Source: a virus. Taken from it: 64,000 nucleotides of DNA. The number at the start of each line of letters is the position of its first letter. Positions within the stretch are counted from its first letter, which is position 1. The position numbers were made by a program, and so were the translations under genes. The DNA is taken from IMG/VR virus record IMGVR_UViG_3300028883_000992, positions 1 through 64,000 of that record. One strand, 5' to 3'. The notes under the pieces were generated by a model that worked only from the letters and a program-made list of their open reading frames with translations, was not told where the DNA came from and made no database searches. Positions 40,101 through 48,895 of this stretch are shown here, one piece after another.

Positions 40101-42979
40101 CCTGTTACATCATCAATTTTTGTAGTAAGTGCAGTATTAGCATAAATATTACAACCCAAAAAATCTGTATCACTAGGATTTTTCCATTTAAACAACGTAC
40201 CATCATATCTTGCCAATGAAGCTGTGTCAGTAATAGGGTCAGGTGGGATAGAGTCACCTGTCAATATACCTGCCGTAGCAGACATATTAGATTCGTTCCC
40301 AAAATTATCAAATACCCTTAATCCATAAATATAATATTGCCCCGGATTTACCGCCTTATCATCATAGGTTAAAGGCTCTTGAGTGTCATTCTGGTTCTCT
40401 CTTGTTGCTATATGTTCCCATTTAGTAAACTCTATTGTTGATGTACTATTAGGTGCAGGTATTTCAGCAACAGCATATTTTTCAGAAAGACCTAATGTTA
40501 TTAGAGAAGTTGAAACAAATAAATCTGTAAATAAACCATACGTATTGTAATAATTTGTTCCTGCATAATGCAATCCACCTATCTCTAAATTAGAAACGGT
40601 AGCATGATAATAAGTACCATTATAAGAAGCACTATTAACATATAGTGTCGCACTTGAATCTGCCCAAGACACACCTATAAATACACGTTCATTTTCTTTA
40701 AAATTGGCTGAAGCACTTACAATACTATCTGCACCTGCTGAATGTGAATGAATATAAAAATTATATGTAGTAGGGTTATAGCCTACAATTACTTTTTCTG
40801 TGGCTGTAAAACTATCAGAACCTTCAAAGAAAGTAAGAAGTTGCATAGTACCAGATGCAGATGTATAATCAAATGAAGGTATCCAATAAAATCCAAAACT
40901 TCCTCTGTCTGTAGCATGAGGCACAGAACTACAAATTAATATCTGTGCAGAAGATTCAGTGGCTCCATCTATAGTATCGGGATCAAAAATAGATGGAAAT
41001 GACATACTGTTATGTTCATAGACAATACCGTCCACGAATAAATTATTGGAGTTAGTAGAAGATACACCTATCTTAAATGTATAATCGGTTCCATCAGTAG
41101 TATGTTGAAGTTTATATCTTGTCCAACTGTTATTAAGTGTAGAACTTGTTGTTGCTACAGAATCACCTGAAGCACAAAGCCATATATTACCACTACCTCT
41201 TGCATAAACAGACAACATATAAGATTCTGCATCATATACAGTAACATTTTGACTAATATAACTTGCACTTGTAGATATAGCACTGTGTATTCTTCCACAA
41301 TACCCATTAAATAATGCATCATAATAAGTATTACTATTAATATCTAACATACATCCAGATGTTGACCATCCATTTGTTGTAGATAAATCACCTGCAACCG
41401 CAAGATTAGTATGTTTATTAGTTAAAGAAATGCCACCAGACATTACATTAAAAGACTTATGTGTTCTGAATGTATAAAATCCAGTAGAATTATCATACGA
41501 GCCTTTATGCGCCTGTGTAGAAGATACAAAAGGTAAATAAAACGAAACTCTATTGTTGTCCTTAGATGGTACTTGTTTTTTCGTTGTTTCTATAGCATAT
41601 GCATCAGTGGTGGCTTCAGAATATACATATGCTCCACGTTTACTTATCTTAACATTATCAAGGTAAACTGTATTATCATGTCCACCATCACGAATACCAT
41701 AGAATTTAAACTTAGTATACTTACAATCAGACGGTATAATAAAATCATCATCATCACTTCCTATATTATAACTTAATCTGTTCCAATTGTCAGCAGTAGA
41801 TGTAATTGCTTGTGACGCAGAAGATGTTGAACATAAACTACCATCATTAGAACTGTACCATATCATAACAGCAAAACTTGAAGCAATCTTATTTTTCTTG
41901 TGTTCAAAACTTATACTATAATCAAGATTGCTATAAACACGTATATAAGGCGAACTTAGTAATGAACTTTCACAACCGACAGTAGAACTATTGTCAATCT
42001 TGGCGCATACCCCATTAGATAAATAATCACCATAATAAAGATCAATTGTGCCATCTGTGACATTATTACTCCACCCTACATCTATACCTTCGCTAAATCC
42101 ACCATTATAAAGATAGTTGCCAAGAACAACATTATAATCTTTAACTTGGTAAGTATTTTCGCCAACATTGAATTCTTCACCTGAACCGTAATCTGAGGTA
42201 TAACTATCTGTCAGTATCTTGTTTGTAATATCAACAGCACCCTTAGATGTTTTTGTCGTCTTAGTTGTCTTACGGTAAATCTTATGTCCCGCCCAATCAT
42301 CAACAGAAGGTATATGCCACTGTAATGTATTTTTAGTAACACCAGTTTTAGCATCACTTTCTGTAGTTATAGGAGTAGTCCACCATTCAGGTGCAGATAA
42401 ATCAATATCACCAACTGGCTTCCAAGACGTTATATATGACATTATGCCATTAAGAAAATTAACAAAACTGTTATTCTCAGTTGTGTAAACATAAAAATAG
42501 AGGTCTGTCCATTGATTTTCCAATAATGTAAATGTAACAGTTTTATTGATATAGTAAAGTTCATTGGGGGCAATAATAGTTTTAACTATACCGTTAACAA
42601 CCGTATAAAACGATAAATTAATATAGTCATCAACTATCACTGGAAGTGTAACACTTCTTGTTTTATCTGATTTTACACTAACACTATAAGAAGCATTAAG
42701 ATATGCAGGTAAATTACTATCATAGCAACCACCACTATCATTAGAAACAAGATCAGCAATTCCACGTTTACGCACATAGCTATTATAGTTAATTCTACTT
42801 ATAGCAAAACTACTACCACGATCAAAAGTGTAATATTGTTTACGCCATATAATATTTTGTAAATCAACAGCATCTTGTGTTGCACCGCGATATTTAACAG
42901 ACTTAGTTTTTTCAATTTCAACTCTACCGAGCTTATCTCTTGTCTGTTTTAATATATGTTCTTCTACTAATTTTTTCAT
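37079..42979 (-). CDS. Very large tail tip/fibre protein, 1966 aa
   Basis: Last and largest gene of the virion operon, following the tail hub-like gene. Beta-rich throughout. It contains Fn3-like segments (SAPEWWTTPITTES ... KNTLQWHIPSVDDWAGHKIYR), several carbohydrate-binding-module-like blocks with GYCGRIHSAIS-type strands, a LamG/concanavalin-like region (about residues 660-830, YVNSASYNGTYYHATVSNLEIGG) and repeated Ig-like domains. The C-terminus is a likely receptor-binding tip. No intramolecular chaperone motif seen. It overlaps the upstream gene by ATGA. Host recognition at the distal tail is inferred from position and composition. Confidence 0.85.
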   Translation of the reverse strand: MKKLVEEHILKQTRDKLGRVEIEKTKSVKYRGATQDAVDLQNIIWRKQYYTFDRGSSFAISRINYNSYVRKRGIADLVSNDSGGCYDSNLPAYLNASYSVSVKSDKTRSVTLPVIVDDYINLSFYTVVNGIVKTIIAPNELYYINKTVTFTLLENQWTDLYFYVYTTENNSFVNFLNGIMSYITSWKPVGDIDLSAPEWWTTPITTESDAKTGVTKNTLQWHIPSVDDWAGHKIYRKTTKTTKTSKGAVDITNKILTDSYTSDYGSGEEFNVGENTYQVKDYNVVLGNYLYNGGFSEGIDVGWSNNVTDGTIDLYYGDYLSNGVCAKIDNSSTVGCESSLLSSPYIRVYSNLDYSISFEHKKNKIASSFAVMIWYSSNDGSLCSTSSASQAITSTADNWNRLSYNIGSDDDDFIIPSDCKYTKFKFYGIRDGGHDNTVYLDNVKISKRGAYVYSEATTDAYAIETTKKQVPSKDNNRVSFYLPFVSSTQAHKGSYDNSTGFYTFRTHKSFNVMSGGISLTNKHTNLAVAGDLSTTNGWSTSGCMLDINSNTYYDALFNGYCGRIHSAISTSASYISQNVTVYDAESYMLSVYARGSGNIWLCASGDSVATTSSTLNNSWTRYKLQHTTDGTDYTFKIGVSSTNSNNLFVDGIVYEHNSMSFPSIFDPDTIDGATESSAQILICSSVPHATDRGSFGFYWIPSFDYTSASGTMQLLTFFEGSDSFTATEKVIVGYNPTTYNFYIHSHSAGADSIVSASANFKENERVFIGVSWADSSATLYVNSASYNGTYYHATVSNLEIGGLHYAGTNYYNTYGLFTDLFVSTSLITLGLSEKYAVAEIPAPNSTSTIEFTKWEHIATRENQNDTQEPLTYDDKAVNPGQYYIYGLRVFDNFGNESNMSATAGILTGDSIPPDPITDTASLARYDGTLFKWKNPSDTDFLGCNIYANTALTTKIDDVTGLYGSANSYFYATTTSTKIWITTYDRLYNENTAAVYIYGDVQTLESVTVEYSSPNPVDKRQGKLYRGGLASEDGGSTYIYDTADYSFYIDFSTEVESMTFQFYDANDDAIPYSSRSTSEIGAIGNTYRWKCEGDYSDINYSPTIISGTGYIRVTYYISGNFTYKDIPVEWDVGVPNITGDFSFVDESGSAITDGRSTLVRVKIPFSDPVDDETSLRSTWISFTGDFSSPSAIQKYDLTEVDATTIVPVVIPNVIDTYTFAVRVYDLAGNYNQFENTQDYEFKGSEISLSVDCKLDKELNENGWLNAEDLDVSLMYYRATASVSEGDSIVGYTFQLQQHSLAGVITTSTVYSSPSWDGSEADLDTELYGFFDNYAGKPNRLIFTAFSESGQTQTDIRSFNYDPTTPIITGNDILNSAKSVTKARGALIKINKDKISDSFSGYWKTEILRSDDGGSNFSVVGTLYEDADAFYDYDEALEGYRLYRYKARAYDIAGNTSCPANDYVDLLMTPDWEFTYRNKINNGSFEVFVDKTATSAWESWTPFSDNYSGADRRKITDDHACFGNYSFYSYGENDSIYTNGIFLPETTMRPDNYIFSYYKYTGGKSTLQYYLYDYKDSALGLYNITDGNQNTEGTYTGSDGETWTRYYAVINADGWSDYEKQATKMLILIMNDGYLDGVMLEEATASQTTPTTFRDNKVMTTDRFEAGYIYGNMIKAANIHGGHIHANGLTVSDEETGAPSITIGQYDEDKTFIRMLKNGFYYHPSAYSLGTGEGFNFVKHIETGATAFGSSAYFQKVFTDWNGNKITPNNYIWTPYSFQTYTSAEGMYQQVQFVENINSTAFYCNAYLVAGDFAQDIEGYYSGDWTYSRYNVRALSGASSYTLSNVSSSNTITVVLEHSVNSLGGEKNVYDRINYKVVKGGTVYTPYIQTHYFDSTGKFFTTIRIDSEYCKGADTVGFQLAYPNPTGGDITRVSLISVQYIYGDVTVLASAGDMGSYRYFVTDGYMSG

Positions 42980-45900
42980 ACTTTTGGTATATATAACATT
43001 GTTACTCTATGTTTTGAGCTAAAGAATGGGGCAGAAATACCTGCTACCTTACGATAAAATATTAAGTATTTACCATCCCAAACATCATTGTTCGTAGGGT
43101 ATTGGTTTCCAACTACTGCCTCAGCAGTCAAAGCAGGATAATACCCTCTTGTCAAAGAAAGGTCTACCCAACCTATAAAATTACCCCTAAATTGGCCTTC
43201 AAGATTTAGAAACTGTGTATCTACATTTTCATATAATCCATCATTAGTCATAAATTCAGAACTACTTAGAATAATACCGCTATATGGATCATCCTCATTA
43301 TTGGAATTTGCATAAGTGGTAGAAACAAAATCTTCTTGCAAACATATGCGACCAGATTTGTCACGTACATATCCAGAGAAATAGATAACATTCCAATAGC
43401 ACCCACCATCATCTGTGTATGTATCACTATTCCAAAGCTCGTTATTTATAAAGGCAAATGTATCTAAATGTTTTTTAGGATTAAAGCTACCTGCTATTCC
43501 TATATCCTTATCTATATCATACAGTAATCTAAAGTACTCTTCATCATCAACTAAAGTCTTACTATTAATATCAACTTGTGAACCACCAAAATATTGCTTG
43601 GTACTCCATAAATCATCTCCAAATGCATAATTGTGTCTAATAATATTAGCATCTAATTTTATGGCATAATATCTATTAGCAAACTCTTCATCACCTAAAC
43701 CTGACTGTGAAGAAGATGTAATATCTTTAAATGTATAATGTACAGCATTTCCTTTACCTGATAGGTCTGTACGTATATAAACAGGTGTATAAAGTTTACC
43801 ATCTGTAGTTATTTTAAATGGTTTAATTGTAGCTCCGCTATTATCAACTATAGTAGAAACCACAGTACTTTCAGCTAAACCATAAGTATCTTCATAATCC
43901 TGATCAAAATCAGAGTAATAAACAGACGAATAATCAATCTGAAAATCTACAGTACTTACAATTCCACGCCTTAAATAACCATATGGCATATCAGCTTCAG
44001 AATCAGTTCCAAAAAGCGGAGTACTATATTGATTATCACCTATCTCTAATGAGAAATAAGGATAAAATTTTACATATCCACGCTTCTCATTCTCTATAGT
44101 AAATATTCCACCCTGTATTTCACCAAAATTATCATTTAAATTCATAGATGCACTAGAAATAATATTCGCATTATTTAATCGCCTACGTCTATTGGCATAC
44201 CATATTTCATCAGTGTGTAAGTCTGAATAATAAGCCTTGTTATAAGTGTCTATAAAATTATTCCATGAGCTTATATCGTCATTACCATTCCATGTAAAAT
44301 AACGATCTTTACCCCATTGAACATATTCATAACCATTATAAGGCCAATCATCACCATCACGTTTAGTTAAAGTAGTAAGCTGAATAGGTGTTCCCTTTAT
44401 GCGACTACCATCTAATGTATCATCAACACCAAACACCTGTAACTGTAAATATCCGCTTTTAACTAAATCAAATGTTATACGTGGCACTATCCCCATACTA
44501 TCACCAGTATAAGGATCATAGGAACCATTCACAAAACTTGACGTGGACCAACTTTTTGCATCTGATCTCTGCGAACCTCTTATGCACCCATCATAATACC
44601 ATGTTCCACCTGAACTACTAACAGAACTATACCTAATAGTTTCAGTTTGAATAGTAATATTAAGCTGACCATATAACTCAATGGCACTACCGCTTGAATA
44701 CCCCATAACGAGATACCCCTTTTGCGGTACATTTGCTAACGATGTATCTACATAAATTGTTGTATCTGTTGTACTTATGTACTGAGTTGTAAATCCTACA
44801 GTGCCACCATTAACAATACGTATATTCTGGAACGGATTATTATCAAATAATTCTAAATCAGGTTCAGTCTTAACAAAATAAGAAGGATCAGGCTGTAAAT
44901 CGGTTGCTTTAAACTGAGTAACATAAGTACCATTACTATGTCTACTTTTAACTTCAGTAACCCACAGTTTTTTAGATGAAGTTATACCGTCCTTAAACTC
45001 TTCATCAACACTAATACAGTCATAAGGCTCAATAAAAGGATTACCCAATGTTTCAAATTCAACTTCTTTAGAAGCATCACGATGATTCAATATAAAATTA
45101 TAACTCACATAGTCAGCATGATCTTCACTTGAAATAGACGGATCAACAATAATAGTCTGCAAAGGTCTTCCGACATAATTTATAGCTTCAGCAGAATGTA
45201 TACTATTAAGATCAGTAGAACGCGACTGTCTAAATGTGTAAGTGGGATTATTGGGATTGATAACCGCTCTTTCATTTGACGCATTTGCACCAGTTTTTGT
45301 TCCTGTCCTACGGCCTAATACTATACAGTCATTACGAAGGTCTTTGCCTGTGTCTTCAATATTCAATGCTATAACATGTCCCGGCCCAAGATTATCGGAT
45401 GTTCTAAAATAAAAAGATGGCACACTGATATCGTGATCATATAAAAATAAACTATCAATACATAGATCATTATATGCCACACCATTTACCTGCACAAGAA
45501 AATCATATTCACTGTATGGCAAATTAGATGCAACAGTTATTTGACATGGATTAGAACCAGTTTCAGGATCAACACCTTTATAATAAGACCAAGCAGTATT
45601 GTAATAAAAACTTTTATAAACCGTATCTAATGATCCTGTGGGTGTACTTATTTGTATAGCTGCACTTAAACTGCTTTCATCTGCACCTGCTCTTGGATTG
45701 GGACGTATTATTAAATCCATACGCGCAAATTTAACATCATCTTTTGTTACGCTTTGTAAATCATTGGTTGTCATATAATGAGCTTTAACACAATTAAAAT
45801 CTGTCTCTATTGTAAAACCTGTACGACTGTCAAATTGTAGTTCATCTGAAGCATATGTAGTGCAATGAACAATCTGATTAGGTACATCTATAAAACTGAT

Positions 45901-47334
45901 ATAAGGATACCCATAACGATTTATGCCCCATAAAAATCCATATGGTTCTATAATGTTATTGATAGCATCATATAGGTATTCACCTGTATCTATCTGATAA
46001 TTATATTCATCATCAATTATAGAACCTTCTAATGCATTAGGATTACCATATAATGTTTCATTAGGTAAATATAATTCATTAGTGTTACCTATTAAATTGT
46101 TATACCAACCACCCGTAGTAGACTGATCATTATAATCATTCCGTGTCTCTTTTTTATAAAGAAGAGTAGGATCAATATAGGAATTAATGATAAGATTATT
46201 GAATACTTTATAAAGTTCCCATCCATCATAAGCAGCAGGTTTTGTTAGTCCATTAACATGTCCGGGTATTTCATCCATATAATCAGATGCTATATAATCC
46301 ATAACATTAGGTGCATCTATATTAAAGGTATCCATTAAAAATATAGCATTAGAATAGCATATTACTTCAAGCTGATCATCTCCATTTTCTTTGTACGTAA
46401 TTTTAAAATCACGTATATGACCACTAAATTTCTGAACTGTCTGTGCAACTTTTGGGTCAGAAGTAGTATAATAACCCTCTGAGAAAGTTACCATTCTAAA
46501 TTTCTTCAACGCAACATCAGTATCTTCTGTATTTACATAATGGTTTTCCCCTTGCTTATAATAACCTTCCCAAGTGTAATCACTTGCAGATGATATAAAG
46601 GGTACTGTAAATTTTAAAACATCAGCACCATTTGTACGCACATCTAAAGATACGCTTATAATATTATCAACGGTAGATAAAGAGATCGGCATTGTAGCAT
46701 TTACAGTAGACCAATCAGAAGGAGCAGTTACACCTGCTGATATAGGAAGTTTATGCGGCATAGTTGTTGAATCATCGGTCATACGGTATAAACAACATAC
46801 ACCACTTTCATTCCCGATTTCTCCAGACCACTTATACCTCAAACTAATAGGATACCAATTTCCTGCTGCATAATCTCCTGTACACACACCACCTATATGT
46901 GATGTAGCACCCAACTGCATATATCCGCTATAGGACTGTGTGCCTGAATTATCGTCAATAGATAGAGTCACATGACCATCACCACCAAAATAAAACTCAT
47001 ATTGTCCATCATATTCCGCATAAAAATATCCGGTACATAACATGCTCCATCCACCACTATAACGGTCATCTCTTATTTGTTGTGGAGTTCCTCTTGCATT
47101 ATAAAACTTAATAAGCCCACCGGGTATAGTACCAGAATATGCAGTGTCTTCTTTATTGGTAACACCTTCTCTACCATAGTACCAAGATACATCAAGACCT
47201 TCTGATAAAACTGTATTTACAGTATCAGCAGTTTTTATAACTGTAGCAGGATAACTTAATTTACCTTCATATGGTCTATAACCATGACAGGTAGAAAAGT
47301 CGTGACGATCATGTGAATCTAATCTTTCAATCAT
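42976..47334 (-). CDS. Tail hub/baseplate-type protein with PA14-like domain, 1452 aa
   Basis: Residues about 45-190 have PA14 features: GLDVSWYYGREG, CTGYFYAEYDGQYEFYFGGD, VTLSIDDNS, YPISLRYKWSGEIG. PA14 domains bind glycans. The following region (about 200-850) resembles phage tail hub proteins (repeated beta domains with a YLYDAINNIIEPYGFLWGIN segment). The remainder is beta-rich. Position after the tape measure and small tip proteins fits a tail-tip hub that organises the fibres. Confidence 0.8.
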   Translation of the reverse strand: MIERLDSHDRHDFSTCHGYRPYEGKLSYPATVIKTADTVNTVLSEGLDVSWYYGREGVTNKEDTAYSGTIPGGLIKFYNARGTPQQIRDDRYSGGWSMLCTGYFYAEYDGQYEFYFGGDGHVTLSIDDNSGTQSYSGYMQLGATSHIGGVCTGDYAAGNWYPISLRYKWSGEIGNESGVCCLYRMTDDSTTMPHKLPISAGVTAPSDWSTVNATMPISLSTVDNIISVSLDVRTNGADVLKFTVPFISSASDYTWEGYYKQGENHYVNTEDTDVALKKFRMVTFSEGYYTTSDPKVAQTVQKFSGHIRDFKITYKENGDDQLEVICYSNAIFLMDTFNIDAPNVMDYIASDYMDEIPGHVNGLTKPAAYDGWELYKVFNNLIINSYIDPTLLYKKETRNDYNDQSTTGGWYNNLIGNTNELYLPNETLYGNPNALEGSIIDDEYNYQIDTGEYLYDAINNIIEPYGFLWGINRYGYPYISFIDVPNQIVHCTTYASDELQFDSRTGFTIETDFNCVKAHYMTTNDLQSVTKDDVKFARMDLIIRPNPRAGADESSLSAAIQISTPTGSLDTVYKSFYYNTAWSYYKGVDPETGSNPCQITVASNLPYSEYDFLVQVNGVAYNDLCIDSLFLYDHDISVPSFYFRTSDNLGPGHVIALNIEDTGKDLRNDCIVLGRRTGTKTGANASNERAVINPNNPTYTFRQSRSTDLNSIHSAEAINYVGRPLQTIIVDPSISSEDHADYVSYNFILNHRDASKEVEFETLGNPFIEPYDCISVDEEFKDGITSSKKLWVTEVKSRHSNGTYVTQFKATDLQPDPSYFVKTEPDLELFDNNPFQNIRIVNGGTVGFTTQYISTTDTTIYVDTSLANVPQKGYLVMGYSSGSAIELYGQLNITIQTETIRYSSVSSSGGTWYYDGCIRGSQRSDAKSWSTSSFVNGSYDPYTGDSMGIVPRITFDLVKSGYLQLQVFGVDDTLDGSRIKGTPIQLTTLTKRDGDDWPYNGYEYVQWGKDRYFTWNGNDDISSWNNFIDTYNKAYYSDLHTDEIWYANRRRRLNNANIISSASMNLNDNFGEIQGGIFTIENEKRGYVKFYPYFSLEIGDNQYSTPLFGTDSEADMPYGYLRRGIVSTVDFQIDYSSVYYSDFDQDYEDTYGLAESTVVSTIVDNSGATIKPFKITTDGKLYTPVYIRTDLSGKGNAVHYTFKDITSSSQSGLGDEEFANRYYAIKLDANIIRHNYAFGDDLWSTKQYFGGSQVDINSKTLVDDEEYFRLLYDIDKDIGIAGSFNPKKHLDTFAFINNELWNSDTYTDDGGCYWNVIYFSGYVRDKSGRICLQEDFVSTTYANSNNEDDPYSGIILSSSEFMTNDGLYENVDTQFLNLEGQFRGNFIGWVDLSLTRGYYPALTAEAVVGNQYPTNNDVWDGKYLIFYRKVAGISAPFFSSKHRVTMLYIPKV

Positions 47335-47389
47335 GAGAATTCAAAAAATGTATAATACCTTTGTGTTACAATTTCTTTATCTGGTGATT

Positions 47390-47737
47390 TTATTCATTAA
47401 ACCAATTAACACTATGATCACCCGATTCTTCTAAATAATATTCTTCACCAGAAAAAATTGAAAATTTACTTATAGGATAAGAAGAATCATTAAACCAATT
47501 AACACCCTGATCATCCGATTCTTCTAAATAATATTCTCCACCAGAAAAAATTGAAAATTTACTTAGAGGATAAGAAGAATCATTCAATGTTATAGAACTA
47601 AAATTCATATCTATAGGATCATCAAAACTATAGGTAGATGCATAAGTCGGAGTAGTACAAGATGCTAAAATATTACTTGATGCATTTGTTAGATTAAATC
47701 CAAGATTTCCGTTAACCTTTACACCTATTTTATTCAT
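47390..47737 (-). CDS. Small tail-operon protein with a duplicated C-terminal unit, 115 aa
   Basis: The N-terminal 50 residues are unique; the remainder is a 31-residue unit present twice (NDSSYP-SKFSIFSG-EYYLEES ... VNWF). Beta-rich. AGGAG precedes the start on the - strand. Possibly a minor tail or decoration protein by position. Confidence 0.75.
   Translation of the reverse strand: MNKIGVKVNGNLGFNLTNASSNILASCTTPTYASTYSFDDPIDMNFSSITLNDSSYPLSKFSIFSGGEYYLEESDDQGVNWFNDSSYPISKFSIFSGEEYYLEESGDHSVNWFNE
47401..47586 (-). repeat. 93-bp tandem duplication
   Basis: Two copies of a 93-bp unit (about 47401-47493 and 47494-47586) differ at only a few bases and encode the duplicated 31-residue module of the small tail-operon gene. 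Confidence 0.92.
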
Positions 47738-47745
47738 TATAACTC

Positions 47746-48135
47746 CTATGCTTCTAAATAAGTTCTCATTTTACTGTAATAACCTTTCTCTACTGAATCA
47801 CGTAAAAATTTGTCTTGTTGTTCTTTTGTTAAACTGTGCCACATCTTTTTAACTGCCAATATTAAATCCATGAATCTAATATAAGACATATTCACAAGAT
47901 CATAAGGTTTGCCGTCAATAATCATACAACATTTATCAACCATTTTTTCATCAACATTAAACTCAACATGATTGTTCTTCATCATTGGTGACAATGTTAT
48001 TGTTAATTCTGGTTGACAATCTGTTTTTTGATATAGATAATAGTCCGTAACACGTTCCATCCATATATCACGATCATTAACTACCATATATGGACATAGT
48101 TCACCATTTTTTTCTTTTAGTTTGAATTTAACCAT
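47746..48135 (-). CDS. Tail-operon protein, 129 aa
   Basis: Unknown; alpha/beta with an N-terminal strand set (VKFKLKEKNGELCPYMVVNDRDIWMERV) and a C-terminal helix (TKEQQDKFLRDSVEKG). It sits between the tape measure block and the hub gene, where tail-tip assembly factors are usual. Confidence 0.76.
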   Translation of the reverse strand: MVKFKLKEKNGELCPYMVVNDRDIWMERVTDYYLYQKTDCQPELTITLSPMMKNNHVEFNVDEKMVDKCCMIIDGKPYDLVNMSYIRFMDLILAVKKMWHSLTKEQQDKFLRDSVEKGYYSKMRTYLEA

Positions 48136-48430
48136 CTAAATCAAACTCATTCCCGTGTATATCTGTGAACTTAAATATAAAACCATCTGGATTGTCTTTA
48201 TCTCCCTGTGGCACTACAGTAACTTGAATAGGATAATCAACTTTAATTTCACCCTTTTCAAATTTCTTAGCAAGATAAACAACCAAAGACAATTCATCTG
48301 GATCACTACCCATATAATATTGCTCAAATAACTGTGCAGCAAATTTATCTTTTGCATCTTGGATAGTTTTAAGAAGATAATTACGGAAAGTGTGAACCTT
48401 TAATTCACCTGTGACTTGTTCGTTTTTCAT
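48128..48430 (-). CDS. Tail-operon protein, 100 aa
   Basis: The start is the ATG preceded by AAGGAG (MKNEQV...); an upstream in-frame TTG would include that ribosome binding site as coding. Acidic, helical N-terminus and a C-terminal DIHGNEFDLDG. Overlaps the next gene by 8 nt. Function unknown; tail-tip position. Confidence 0.75.
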   Translation of the reverse strand: MKNEQVTGELKVHTFRNYLLKTIQDAKDKFAAQLFEQYYMGSDPDELSLVVYLAKKFEKGEIKVDYPIQVTVVPQGDKDNPDGFIFKFTDIHGNEFDLDG

Positions 48431-48463
48431 AAACCGCTCCTTGATATTTCCTTTCAATATATA

Positions 48464-48895
48464 TTACGACTGTTCTGGCTGAATTATTAATTCAACTCTA
48501 TCATATTGGGGAATTCCACCCTGTAAAGCTGATCTATACCTAACTTTTAAATCTACCACCCTCACTCTTTTCCAAGAATCATCAGTAGGCCAATTATAAT
48601 TCATATCATCCATACTCTGAAACTGAAAAAACATCGCAGTTCCAACCCATGATTGCATTGTTGAGAAAAAAGTCGTAAACCCACTTTGGTCATAAGTGGC
48701 AGTAGCATATAATCCTGACCACACTAAACTACGTGGACGAGAATCAAAATAAAGCCCTTGCCAAGCATTGCCGCCATGAAGAACTTTTACAGCACTATAC
48801 CCATAACCTTCAGGTATTTCCCAATCAAAAGGATTAACTGCAAAGTCATGTGGGTCTGTACCTGCCGATGTAGCTGAATATCTGATCTTTGCCAT
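48464..48895 (-). CDS. Minor tail protein, 143 aa
   Basis: Aromatic-rich beta protein (WQGLYFDSRPRSLVWSGLYA, FQFQSMDDMNYNWPTDDSW) directly after the tape measure gene with 1-nt overlap. Location and size fit a distal tail or tail-tip protein. No firm family assignment. Confidence 0.76.
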   Translation of the reverse strand: MAKIRYSATSAGTDPHDFAVNPFDWEIPEGYGYSAVKVLHGGNAWQGLYFDSRPRSLVWSGLYATATYDQSGFTTFFSTMQSWVGTAMFFQFQSMDDMNYNWPTDDSWKRVRVVDLKVRYRSALQGGIPQYDRVELIIQPEQS

